From Angiostrongylus vasorum (lineage: Eukaryota; Nematoda; Chromadorea; Rhabditida; Metastrongylidae): a stretch of DNA of 64,000 nucleotides. This document shows positions 45,701 to 56,349 of the stretch, in pieces. A program made the position numbers and the translations under genes. The notes under the pieces were generated by a model. It made no database searches. It saw only the letters and a list, made by a program, of their open reading frames with translations, and was not told the DNA's origin. The first letter of the stretch is position 1, and every line of letters begins with the position of its first letter. The stretch spans positions 1-64,000 of the forward strand of contig JADANN010000188.1 of the NCBI GenBank assembly GCA_018806985.1. The letters are read 5' to 3'.

Positions 45701-48700
45701 GTGTATTGTATGTGTGGATTATAAATCGTGAAACGTTTGGAATTGGAATGGTTGCAGATTTGTTAACAAGTTATCTCAATGGTCTACCATTTTACTGTGG
45801 CGACAAAGTCCTGCAAGTACAACATGCTCGCTACTACCTACGCGGGGTTTAAATCGAACTAATATTCTCGCCTGAAAAGCGGTCTTTTGTTAACTATCAA
45901 GTGTAGAGATTAGTTGCTCGTGGACTACGGCCGGTTCAGAGTCGGTGCTGGATGAGTCATTGATTGAGTGCGGAAAATGTAGCAAAAACAAGAACGGGAC
46001 GCACAACAAACATGAGTAATGCACTGAAATCAATGCACGTAGTTCACATTGCGTGCAAGTATGTAATGATAGCAGTAAATTCAGCCATTTATGTGTTAAA
46101 TGGTTAAAAGTCCCACATAATGGTTTCTAGGCAAATCTGCTTATTGTTGCTCAACCAGCAGTTGCAAATAGCTGTGCATTCAACAGGCTCGGAGGCATAG
46201 CGGATGACGATGACCTCTAAAAATAGAAGTGCGCTTTTGAATTTCTGTTGCCTATCGAACTCATTAATTTAAAAGGTATTTAGAGTTTTAATTAGGATTG
46301 AGAACAGAAATACGTAGGCGCCAGTGCTATATCGAATGTTTTAAATTGTGCTGTGCAGGTACCTGTCAACAACTTCCAGAAATTTCCCAAGCCTCCCTGA
46401 ATAACATGTACTCGACGACCATGGAGTTCAGGCATCAGCCATCTATATGGCGAGGAACCTTGGGAGTTGTACTGTATAGTTGTGTCCTGAGATGGATACG
46501 TACAGATACACATACCACAAATGAGCTCTTTCTTAATGTTAATTCCAACTATTCACCATCTGTTAGAACCCAGGTCTATGTTCTGTTAAGCTCGGTATTG
46601 TTGAAAGAGCTAATGTTTTTTTTCTTGAGTAGGCATGAGTTTGTTAATAATGGAGATTCACGCATTACTTGATGGTTGACTATTCGGTGGTTTTGCCTTC
46701 TGCATAGCCGTTTTGTTCTTTGTAAGTCTTCCAGTTATTATTGGCGACCAGCCTCATGGAATCTTGCATGAGTGAGGACTGTCCATGGAAATGTTAGTAA
46801 GTACTGAATGAATCTTGCTACGAATTCATGTCCGCTCAAGAAGAACGTATTAACTTATTCACCATCTATTCTCCCGGTTACTGGACGCATGCTTAAATGG
46901 TCTATCACAGCCCGGCAGGGCCCACTGTGCATAGCATTACCATATAGTGGACAGCTTTCGTATATCCTAACGTTTTACGAACCTGGAAGCAGTAGAATTC
47001 GACAGCCATCGTCGTTTCGTCGACGCGCACAGAGCATCGCCGTGTGCCCTGCTCGAGTATGTGTCCAGCCGTGTGCTCTGCTCGAGTACGTGTCCAGCCG
47101 TGTGCTCTGCTTGAGTACGGGTCCCGCCAACGTATGTGCGTGCCGATCGATACTCTCCCGAAGAGGCAAGCGGAGGCGGCTCGGCGCGAATCGCTCGTGC
47201 TAATCAAATGGAACTTTTGTTTCTGCTAATATCTTAAGGATATTTTAGTTGTTCGATTTAGTCCCACTTTTTGTTGCACAAGCTATTCGTGCTCGTATTC
47301 TGTGTGTAGGTTCTTGCAAACTTATCACATGTCTGTAATTTGCTCGAAATACTTTCTGGAACTGCTACTTGGTTATTTTCTTGGAGACATATTGTTCCCC
47401 TCGTGAGATTTGTTACACATATGCTTCTCTATAAAACGCAAAGGTCAAAGCTGTCGGTGCTGATCAATCCTTGAGGGATGCACCATGCATTCGACGACAT
47501 CGAACCACTGCTATACTCCCAGATTGGCGACCTCGGGTGGAGGATCGAGCCAAGAACCGCTTGCATATTGCATAGCACCACTAACCACTGTACTGCAGAC
47601 TGCCGTATGTACTCTGTACATACAACACGCTTCTTGCACATTTTTTCACGATGTTCGAGTCAGCAGGAAGCTAAAATGAATGAGTGGATGAATTCATCTG
47701 ACACTTTTTGTCCTATATACTACTGTTTTCTGGAATTCGTTGCTCGTTCCTCTGGTTTTAACAGATTTAACAGTTGTCATGTTGTGTTAAATGGATACAA
47801 TCATAGTCAGGAATGAAATTTGTTGTTCTTAGGTCTTTCCAATCGACACCCCTGCGTAAATCGAGTTCAGCTACTGATTGGAGCGGGGTTGTAGCCGAAG
47901 TCACAAGGAAAAAACTCAAAGGTTAGTTTTCTTACTGGTTATGAAGTTGCAGTAATAAGTGAGTGGACGTTGATGTCTGATGTTTGTCGTATTTAGAGCT
48001 TTTGTGTGCGATTCATTTTAAGCGCAGCGTAAAATGATTTTTTCCAATTTGTTAACTTACCTACTTGACACTTGATACTTGAATGGCCCACCCTCACTGG
48101 TTGTGCCGGTCCCAGCATAATCTCCATTTTTCGGAGATTTGTTGGTTAAGCCGTTGTAGTTCCCTGGAATCCTGAGGTTTGCCTGACCAAAGTCGCTCCA
48201 AGTCTTCACCACCACAGGCAGCCGCAGCCTTTGTGGATCAGAGGGAGATTTGCCACCATGCGTCTTTGATACCAAGACGGTAGTGGGTCCTGGTATGGGT
48301 TTACTCTTAGCTAGGCTTCCTGATGGAAACGCCGGACTCCTTCTCAGCTTGGGAGACCCTGCCAAGGGATGAATCCCCCGTTATAAATCGCAGTACGACA
48401 CCCAGGTACACTTACCAGCCACGAGTAAACCGTAGGGAGGATTTGTTAAACCTACTTACTTGAATACTTAGATGGCCAATCCTCACTTGCTGTGCAAGCC
48501 ACAGCATAATCTCCACTTTTTTTTCCGGAGATTTGCTGGTTTAGCCATTATGGTTCCCTGGAGTCCCGAGGGCAGCCTGGCTAAAGTCTGTCGCAGGTCG
48601 TCATCACCATAGACATTCGCCGCAATTGTGGATCAGAGGGAGATTTGCCACTATGCGATTTCGATTTGTCAAAGGAAATTTAAATGTTGGCCTCCATATG

Positions 48701-50353
48701 AATTCTCTTCTTCCTGTTTCGTAACACGAAAGTGAGAACTAAAAAGTAGTTGTTCTGCAGAAGATTAGTAACTGGACGAATGTTGCTCCTTTGCTGTTCT
48801 GGAGTTTTTCCACTTGTTCGATGTTAACAGTGCTACATTACAGCTGGTTTTGAGACTGTGATAAGATTGAATGTCGGATTGATAGAATATCTCAGAAATG
48901 ATGGTGAGAGCACTGTAACGTGACAGCAGTATGTTTTGCTGAAATGAAAGCATGTACTAGTAGTTGCTATGCGAATTGTCGCAGTATTTACAACTAAACA
49001 TTCTCCACGTCCATTTCTACGAAGTAAATTTGTTCTTGGGATAAGATTGTATCTTTTATCTGTCCTGCTAGTGTTTGGTGTGTGGTAAACTGTGCGATGA
49101 AACTCTAGCTAATGAGTCGTTTCCTTTTTTTTGCATTGTGATCCTGACTATCTTCAAATTTCAGCAGTTGGGCGTTCGCGATCCACTATTTTTGGCGGTT
49201 GCAGACACCGGTTGCTCTCAGAACAGTCCTAATTTGACATCGCAGGCTTCGGAGCATCAGAACGAAGTAAGTTTGTGTCGTAGTTGCTTCCTCACTAACC
49301 TTTTTTTCTTTTTTGCATTCCTCGTGTTTGCAACTCATTCTGTTTCTGTACCATCAAATCATGCCGTTTCGGCTTACAAGTGTTTCACATGCTCCAATGC
49401 GTGCACTTTACAGCCAATTCATTACTTGTTACACTTTTTCATGAAACATCGTTTGTCGATCTTTTATGAAATGTCTCTTTACAATGGTCTGTGTTCATTT
49501 AGAGAATGCTGATAATGTTAACCTTTTATTTCCTGCCTGCTATAATTCTTTTTCACGACAAAGTATAATGTGAATTACAACCACAACGATGCTGAGATAT
49601 TCGCAAAACTTGGACCCCGGGCCACATCGAACCACGATTTCCATTTCCGGGGGCTCGCGCATTACACACTACGCCAAGGAGGCCCTTGCTCCGCGTTTCT
49701 CCCAACTAGTTTTCTACCTAACGCTGCCATCAGTAGTCATCCGTTAGAGGTATTGATCTGGAGAGCACAGATCGGCATTGAATCCAGTTAAGTTTTGCGA
49801 ATATCTCAGCATCGTTGTGGTTGTAAAGCTGGTAATGTCGCTAGTAAATGTTGATGCGAAACTTCTTGCAAACTTGTTACCTGTTACCATTATCTTTACA
49901 GTAACATTCCCTTTAGTTTTGCTTCTTCCCATAGCTTTCTGTTCAGACCATTTATTGAAAATTGCTTCTCTGTTGTTTTTAAATGTCGTCTTTTAGGGTA
50001 TTGTTATGAGCAACTCGGGTGATCACCATCAGAATTCGTCAGTTGTGGCGACACATCTTCCCAGTGATAGTCACTGTTCCGAAGGTTTTCTCGCTTCAGG
50101 GTCATCTTCAGGACATCCTCTGTCAGCAGGCTCTCCTGATGGTCATGATAATAGTACAAACCAAGTAAGCCTTGTATTTTCCACTTTGTTAAAGTCATGG
50201 ATGTTTTTTCAATAGTCCTTATCACTTTAGATATCCTAAATATTTTAGAGTCATAGTGTGTTTGGGAAAATGTTCCATCGTGGATTCTTCTCAAAACCTG
50301 TTATGCGCTCAGAAGAAGAGAGCTATCGTTACCTAATGGCTCTGGATCGCTAA
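42754..50353 (+). CDS. Seven- or eight-exon gene, complete from ATG to stop, product unrecognised
   Basis: Exons: 42754-42913 (ATG, preceded by an in-frame TAG; MDQPGLAHHVSFHVHEEDHD; donor GTATGT), 43043-43131 (acceptor AATTTTCAG), 43240-43301 (donor GTAAGT), 47833-47921, microexon 47997-48028 (32 bp), 49165-49266 (acceptor AAATTTCAG; LGVRDPLFLAVADTGCSQN), 49997-50164 (donor GTAAGC; serine- and histidine-rich) and 50249-50353 with stop TAA. All phases agree. Length is about 268 residues, or 304 if 43132-43239 is not removed; that stretch begins GTACTA but has no usable AG acceptor, only TTTCAT, and if translated it is strongly hydrophobic. The protein is otherwise polar, serine-rich and without a signal peptide. 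The C-terminus (GFFSKPVMRSEEESYRYLMA) looks conserved, but I cannot name the family. A NAGNAG acceptor at 49160-49167 could give an optional glutamine. Confidence 0.7.
44236..44415 (+). mobile_element. SINE-A, 5'-truncated
   Basis: Begins inside the shared core (CAATTTGGTACCGGACTTGT) and continues to the tail GACAGCTTTATAC with a T-rich run. It lies in the large intron 43302-47832 and is tail-to-tail with the SINE-C next to it. Confidence 0.7.
44425..44812 (-). mobile_element. SINE-C, full length
   Basis: Minus orientation: the head at 44812 reads GGCATAGTGGCAGTGATG and AGTTCGATTCCGCAC (boxes A and B), core at about 44686-44720, tail near 44430. Intronic in the plus-strand gene. Confidence 0.7.
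45172..45480. mobile_element. SINE-C fragment (-) next to SINE-D fragment (+)
   Basis: 45172-45412 matches SINE-C in plus text (CATATCCACCATTCACGAAG, ATGCTGATCGAGTAGATTC) without its head. 45425-45480 matches the SINE-D block CAAACTTTGGCCAGGCTG and ATTCCAGGGAACCACAA. Both are diverged and intronic. Confidence 0.5.
46980..47200. promoter_or_regulatory. CpG-rich block with 29-bp tandem repeat
   Basis: Contains three 29-bp units at 47039-47067, 47068-47096 and 47097-47125 (sharing GCCGTGTGC and CTGCT.GAGTA), between other CG-rich stretches such as GTTTCGTCGACGCGCAC and GGAGGCGGCTCGGCGCG. It lies about 0.6 kb before the exon at 47833 in the long intron. An internal promoter or enhancer is possible; this is inference from composition and position. 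Confidence 0.4.
47449..47515 (-). mobile_element. SINE-A tail fragment
   Basis: AAAGCTGTCGGTGCTGATCA and GGGATGCACCATGCATTCGA in plus text match the 3' end of SINE-A in minus orientation. The rest is absent. Confidence 0.55.
48061..48668 (-). mobile_element. Two SINE-D copies in tandem orientation
   Basis: 48061-48438 is a full-length SINE-D in minus orientation (plus text starts TACTTGACACTTGATACTTG). 48455-48668 is a second copy in the same orientation that is cut off after CAGAGGGAGATTTGCCAC. Both lie in the intron between the exons at 48028 and 49165. Confidence 0.7.
49575..49826. mobile_element. SINE-B-related fold-back with perfect 37-bp inverted ends
   Basis: 49575-49611 and 49790-49826 are exact inverted repeats of 37 bp, each including GATGCTGAGATATTCGCAAA or its complement. 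The 178-bp middle is related to SINE-B (GTATTGATCTGGAGAGCACA, GGCATTGAATCCAGTTAA). It lies in the intron between 49266 and 49997. Confidence 0.75.
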
Positions 50354-50789
50354 AAAAAACTCGGTGCTTATCTTAACCAGAAGGAATACACTATCGTTTT
50401 TTGAAATTGAATCGTGAGCAAATGGTATTCATGTCCTTTTCTTGTTCACTAAGAGGATTGTTTTTCGACACTGCATTCATATTGTTGGATCGAGTAGTGG
50501 TTTTTCACGGGTGATTTTTTTTTGTCTCAAAGGGCAACCTCAGACTGAACGGAGTCTTACTTAGTTTGAAACACGACTGTTGCCTTTTCTCAACAGAATT
50601 TCATTGCCGTTCACCTTGCTGCATATTTGCAACTGTAAATTGGAATAATGCATGTGCCATAATGAAGTTTCATACTCACGTGGTTGTCCCTATTTGGAAA
50701 TGGCAAGGTGATATGTCATGTTTGTTTTTGACTAGGATTAATAACCCTCAAACCGTCGAGTTCTCATATAAGTGCTCATAGTAACGTAA

Positions 50790-51828
50790 CGTACCCAGCA
50801 GCACCTCAGCGGCGGAATATATGAAGAAGTCGGGAGCCACAGAGAAACACCAACTTAAGTCTGAACTTACAAATATTTGTAGAGAAGTGATACAAGGTCA
50901 TAGGAAGAGAACCAGTAGTGGCTGTAACTGCAAAAGTTGGAAAGGGCTAACCGGGGCTAGGCCAATTATAAGGCTAAAGTAATCACTGTCTAGAATTCCA
51001 AGGGACTGACACGTATTCTGCTCCATTTTCAAAAGTCAAGCCCACCTGTCTTCAGCAAAATCCGACATGGCACACGGTCTGGACAAGACTACATCCTAAC
51101 GTGAACAGTTTAACCCTAGTCTTCACCAATAATTCCAAATCAACGGGAAGCCAATAGGACCGTATTACTGAACAGAAACCAAGACATACAGAACATGGAC
51201 AACTATCATCCAATCGTCTATGTGTGGTTTGCCACCTCATAAACTCTTTGCTTGATCTATGTTTAACAAGATTAATGGAATACTGGACGAAAGAGACTTC
51301 AAAAAACAGGATTTTAACGAATCACCACGATAGACCACATCCACGCCGTGGCGAAACTCATGGAAATATTGTGAGAATCGTTTTGTCTCATTTCACTTTT
51401 AGCAACTTGAAGGTCTTCAGATAGGTTGAGAAAGAAGTGCTCACAAAAGTTCTAGATAGGTAAGAGTTATGTATTTAATACATAAAGAACTTTCAAGCAC
51501 TTATGGGAGAATGACAACGACAATCTCACATTTTAGAATGATGTCGCTAACAATGAAAAACATTAGAACAATACCACTTCATAAAAATTGCCCACAGCCA
51601 TCCTCGAGAAAGTCATATGTGAATTAGTATGTCGAGTATTTCTGAATGTTCCAAATATGTGTAACTTGATTTTGAAACCAACCGATGAAACAGTTGGATC
51701 AAGAGCTGGATACAGGAGGAAGAACGGTTTGAGTAGCTTCAAGACCATCAAAAATATAGTGAAGAGGGCAAAGAATAAACAACTCGGTACCCATCTTCTC
51801 GACTACACACTTTTTATTTCTCTAGCAA
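50790..51828 (+). pseudogene. RTE relic, heavily decayed
   Basis: Scattered plus-strand similarity to RTE: KSELTNICREV near 50865, MDNYHPIVY near 51195, TTIDHIHAVAKLMEI near 51330-51370 (RT region before motif A) and SISECSKYV near 51640 (thumb motif). Stops occur throughout, and motif A and C are not readable. Much older than the other two RTE copies. A SINE-A later inserted at its right end. Confidence 0.6.
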
Positions 51829-52147
51829 ATGCTTAGCAAAAAAGAAAAAGAAAAAGTACGGCGCGTGTGGCGCAGTGGTCGGAAGCGCCCTGCAATACAT
51901 ATGGGATTGATCCTCGCGTCTCTGGGCCACCAAGCCTTCCATCTCCCGGAGATCGGCAAATTGGTACCAGACGTGCCTGGGAAGATAGCAGCTCGAAGCA
52001 TCGGTACGCCACCGGGAGTCATTGTGAAGGCCAAATATGCATTCAATCACCTCTGACGGTGCTTTCTGAAGTCCAATGCATGGCGCATCCTTAAGGGATT
52101 GATGAACGCCGAGAGTTTTACTCTTTTATCCTTTTATGCTTAGCAAA
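51829..52147 (+). mobile_element. SINE-A with 12-bp target-site duplication
   Basis: Full-length SINE-A with head CGCGTGTGGCGCAGTGGTCG, core ATCGGCAAATTGGTACCAG and tail GAGAGTTTTACTC. ATGCTTAGCAAA occurs at 51829-51840 and 52136-52147, a clear duplication of the target. An AAAG-rich stretch of about 19 bp precedes the head inside the left duplication. Confidence 0.85.
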
Positions 52148-52669
52148 TTCGGGATATATATGGGCGAGACGTATAATAACTCAGAATTGACAAATTCGCT
52201 TTCAAAAGGATGATACTAGCGGTATCGTATATCAAGCAACGTGGTACAGGGCGATATCCACAACATGTGACACACTAATGACAATATTATGAGCACATGT
52301 GCACAACAATTCAGGTTCTCAACTTTGGATACTTATCTCTGCAGTGCGAACTTTATCCATCCGTGAAAACCACTAGAATCTATGGATCGCTGCATAGAAA
52401 GTGTGGATTAAATTTTCCACGACTTCTAAGAATTATGTTCCTGGATATGCTGAACTGTCTCTTCTTGTTCTCGGTGTTGGTTGTACTTACTGAAAACTCT
52501 GAACGGTAGAAAATGGAACCGTATCGAAGAACGAAGTCGAATTTGTCTAATAGTTTATGCTGCTTGGAAAACACTAGTGTTTGACAACAAAAACAATGCA
52601 GCAGTTGCTAAAAAAAAAAAACCTGTGATGGCACTACGGAGAGAAAGCCCAACAAACTAAAAATGAAAA
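52148..52669. other. No gene recognised
   Basis: Short overlapping frames on both strands (52297-52509, 52380-52574), no splice support. It probably includes the 3' flank of the minus-strand claudin-like gene. Confidence 0.4.
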
Positions 52670-53335
52670 TTATGACTGTAGTGTAGCAAGCTCATGACGT
52701 GGCAATGGTTCGTGGGTTTGTCGCCTCGATAAACAAGTGGAAATTTCTTGTTCATACATTGAAAAGACGCTGAAGAGATAGAATGCCATTCCTCCTCCGA
52801 AGAATAGCCAGAATCCACTTCCGGACATCCTTTCGTAGAAAGGAGCTGGTGGCTTCATGATGGCATCGGTGTAATAGGCAGTCAAAATAAGGATCGATAG
52901 AATTACAAAACACAAAGCTACTAAACTACAGAACTGCATAAAATATCCTCGATGTTTTCTAGCAAATCGCTCAGCACTTAGGTTGCAGCAGCAAACCATA
53001 CAGAATAAAATCCATAAAAATCCACTAATAAGTAGGAAACGAGCAAAGTACAACGCTAAATACATAACTGCATTGGGAGACGATATGGTATCGAATGGTT
53101 TAGGGAAACCACTACAATTGCTCGACAACGATGACCATGGCAAGCAATGAATATCATCTTCTTTGAAGCAGTCGTCGTTCAATCCACGCTGGAATTGTTC
53201 GCTTGAATCGGGTCTGTATACAATAAGCCAAGCATTGTTAATGTATCCAAATATCATGAATAATTCAGAAGAAATAGAGCATGCGACAGAGTACATATAT
53301 GTGCAAATATTTGTTCTTTCGACATCCTCCATCAT
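52670..53335 (-). CDS. Claudin-like four-helix membrane protein
   Basis: An uninterrupted 221-residue frame from ATG at 53335 to TAA at 52670. Four hydrophobic segments lie at about residues 10-40, 91-117, 128-153 and 171-192, giving cytoplasmic ends. The first extracellular loop carries a claudin-type signature: W36, then G51-L52 and the cysteines C56 and C64, as in W-GL-C-C of the claudin/PMP22/Clc-like superfamily, of which nematodes have many members. C113 and C116-C118 at the end of helix 2 could be palmitoylated. By family knowledge it would act in cell junctions or as an accessory subunit of a membrane channel; which of these cannot be read from sequence. The intact single exon is unusual for this genome; it could be a complete small gene, a retrocopy or the main exon of a gene whose flanking exons I missed. 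Confidence 0.7.
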   Translation of the reverse strand: MMEDVERTNICTYMYSVACSISSELFMIFGYINNAWLIVYRPDSSEQFQRGLNDDCFKEDDIHCLPWSSLSSNCSGFPKPFDTISSPNAVMYLALYFARFLLISGFLWILFCMVCCCNLSAERFARKHRGYFMQFCSLVALCFVILSILILTAYYTDAIMKPPAPFYERMSGSGFWLFFGGGMAFYLFSVFSMYEQEISTCLSRRQTHEPLPRHELATLQS

Positions 53336-53787
53336 TGAAAACGATGATCTCGACCATATCTAGCAGTCCATGCAGTTCCAGGATTCGAACATTTCACTTC
53401 GTCCTCGGGAATGCGCTATAAAGTATGAACAGTATCAAATTTTGAAATTTTGATTTGGTAGATAAAAAACGCTTTAGCTTTTTGTTTAAACCATCAATTC
53501 GATATGGATGTAATATAAAGAGGAAAGTGCCTGTTAACATGACACTTCAAGATTTGAACAAGCCGATACATGGAAATTCGAAATAGCAGCTAAAACGGAA
53601 CAAACATCATGAAACAACCTATTGCCGGTTTATACAGGATGCCAGGAATTAATGATAGGAGCTAAGGATAGCGGAAAATTAAGTTAATCGGTATGTGAGA
53701 CCACAAACTCGAGCAACACCTCCACTTCGGCTATTTTCCACTGTGAATTAGCACGCTTCACACCGAGATTAGAGTTCACCAAATAGT

Positions 53788-54162
53788 TAGTATTTTCTTT
53801 TATACAACCCGTCTTCACGTCTACTATGCGAATCTTAGCACTTCTGATACTCGACTCGATTCCTCGCATCAATCATCCACGAAGATCTTCCAACTTTTTA
53901 CGAGTTGCTTCGGATGCTGATTGAGGAATTCCATTTCGTCCTAAATGTCGTAGAATGCCGGTCGAATCGATTCTCCCTGGAGCTCTGAGATAGCCCGGGC
54001 TGGAGCGCTCCCAGTTAGATCGGAGAGAGCGACTTTTCCTCGACATGTCTGAAACCAATTTCTCGACCCTGAGGTCGCTTGGTGAGCTCGTAGCGGGCTG
54101 GAACCAGCACCGTGCTAGTGATGACCGCCGTCGCAACCACTGTGCTATCCCCGACCCTAATA
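53788..54162 (-). mobile_element. SINE-C, full length
   Basis: Minus orientation: the head at 54160 reads GGGATAGCACAGTGGTTGCG, box B region GGTTCCAGCCCGC (altered), core at about 54040-54070, tail near 53795. It lies upstream of the claudin-like gene. Confidence 0.7.
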
Positions 54163-54349
54163 GTTAATATTACTCTTCACATAATAGAACGTACTGTACA
54201 GACGGTAAATTAATAATAAGCTAATCTTGACTAGAATATGTGCTTGATACAGCCTGCATTTGCTTACTTTTGAAGATCTCCTTAGTAGTCTCTGTAATGA
54301 AAAGCTTTTCATAATATTGGGAAGAAAGGACTTATTAAAACAAGTCGAT

Positions 54350-54620
54350 GAATAGTCGACAAAGCGAAACTATGGCACTGTCTGCAGAGCGCGATGAGTG
54401 CGCGAATGAGTATGGGGGTTGTCCCTCGAGTCGCGGCGCCTCGGCAATCGATGTCTCGAGGCCACCGCGCGCACTGTCTGCCACCGCCTCGCCCGCGGTG
54501 CTACGCGTTCAGTTCAGACGGACCGTTCCCATGAGATCTGCACTCAGATGGGTCGGTACCATGGGGTCCTGTGTACTCAGACGGGTCGATCCCTCGGAAG
54601 TGCTTCTGAACGCAGCAAAC
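54350..54620. promoter_or_regulatory. CpG-rich block, putative regulatory region
   Basis: A third isolated CG-rich stretch (GTCGCGGCGCCTCGGC, GCCACCGCGCGCAC, CTCGCCCGCGG) with a partly repeated ACTCAGA.GGGTCG at about 54542 and 54578. It lies 1 kb upstream of the claudin-like gene on the minus strand and may be its promoter. The two long frames over it are composition artefacts. Confidence 0.35.
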
Positions 54621-55009
54621 GGGTGCTATACAAGCATGCATTTCACGATTTCTCATTGAAATATCCCTTGCCACATAATCAAGAACCGCTCTGAAAATTT
54701 TACACTTTCAGCTTTGTGGAAAATGCTATTTTAGTGATCGGATTCAAAAGCCAGCTTTTTTTTCACTTGCATGCTGTTTCTCAGGGTAAGCAAACTGTAA
54801 GCAGACGATGAAAATTTGAAGTGGAAAAGGCACGACAGTATTATTCCAGGGTGAGAAAACAGTGGGGCGTAAGTAGGTATCCTGACTGCTCCCTTGTGCA
54901 TCACTTGAAGCAAAAATTTACTTCAAAGGTTTCGGGAGATCAGAAATATTTTCTTATATCCTAAATTTTTTCTGTCAAAACTCGTAGCTCAAAGAGTGAA
55001 GCAATTGAG

Positions 55010-55036
55010 CACAGAGAGAGAGAAAGAGGGAGAGTT
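55010..55036. repeat. Short GA-rich tract
   Basis: CAGAGAGAGAGAAAGAGGG. The surrounding 54621-55231 shows no exon I can support. Confidence 0.7.
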
Positions 55037-55231
55037 CAGGAGAAGTTGTTTCCACATATGAATTACTCATGTTCACAAGTTTTCAAGTGTTCTAACTAAG
55101 CAAACTTAACAGCTGTTGAAGTTAACAATAGTTTCGTCGCGAACATGTTAAAGTATGACTCATCTTGTCAAACTGAGCAAATGAATTTTCACATTTTCAC
55201 TCCAAGGTACTATATCGTTTTCAAGCAGACA

Positions 55232-55425
55232 GGTGCGTATAGCGCAATGGCTAGAGCCCCTGCAACATACACTTGCTCTTTGGTTCGATCCCAATATCCG
55301 ATGCAACAAGCACTCCATCTTTCCCTTGTCGACAAATTGTTCCAGACTTGTATGGGAGAATAGTAGCAGTGACTTGATACGTTAACAGCTAACCACAGGT
55401 CAAGATACGCATTAAATACAATGTT
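55232..55425 (+). mobile_element. SINE-A, degenerate
   Basis: GTGCGTATAGCGCAATGGCT (box A-like), TTTGGTTCGATCCCAA (the best box B in the family) and TCGACAAATTGTTCCAGACT (core). The 3' end is decayed. Confidence 0.6.
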
Positions 55426-56349
55426 TTCCACAAAATAACGAATGTCGTCTGCTACTTCTCGTTTAAATTCACATAAACTTCTTCATAGCACCGCATTTCG
55501 TGTACTTGCTTCTGCAGATGGTTTTTAAGAGGGTTCTCTAATGTATTTCTAAGAACTGTTCGTCTTGGTCCGAAAGTTCGCTCACTGGATGAGCAGCTGG
55601 CAGCTGCAAGCAATTACGTGCACATGCCGTTTCCGTTTCACGATCAAATTAGTTCACTGTAGAACCACATGTCTTTGTATCCTTGCACTTGCACACTTAA
55701 AAACCCAATGGTTGAGAGGATTTGTGCTTTCCTTTGTATGCGAAAGCCTCCATTCGTACAAACTTTAGCTAACAATAACTCCATAACTGTCCTTTTTGCC
55801 TTCTGAAGACACATAGAGCGCCAGCGTCCTTCTACATCACGCTGCGATCCCGCTTGATGCTATCCGTTCATTCCTCCTTCGATTTTCACCGACTAGAATA
55901 ATGTTAACTAAATCTTACACTCCCGCATAAGCGACGTGTTAAATTGTCGTCAATTCTGATTTAGCCAGTATGCATTGTTAATCCAGGAATTGTTTCAAAT
56001 AGTGGCGCTTTCCATAAGTACTCTACAAAGGTCACTACTGGCGCATCGGTTTGTCTACTTCTCATTTGCCTGACAACAACTAGATGTATCCATTCTCCTT
56101 TAACGATGCTTCATGACATCGGTTGAATAGCCCATCACTTAGGTATCGATCATGTAAACTTTAAAGTTTTCGATAATGATGCTAACTACACGAAAGCATG
56201 AAAATTCTCGGCAAAAAAGCTCTTTTATTCTTTTTTTCCGTACAAATCATTTTCTATCTTCTCCCACATTTTGCTCGACGTTTTTTCTCATCTGAGGATT
56301 CCTAGGTTAGTGAGGACGGTTAGAGAAGCGCAGCAAATTGCTTATCAAA
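55426..56349. other. No gene recognised
   Basis: AT-rich with short frames only; no splice-bounded exon or repeat that I recognise. Confidence 0.4.

Noticed and set aside
1946..51840. SINE-A/RTE chimeras formed by template switching
   Set aside because: At 51.8-52.1 kb SINE-A has its own 12-bp target duplication inside the RTE relic, so plain insertion explains the adjacency there, and the other two cases need no special mechanism.
54348..54694. Two overlapping plus-strand frames of about 90-100 codons
   Set aside because: Composition artefact over the third CpG-rich block; both frames equally open, no splice sites matched.
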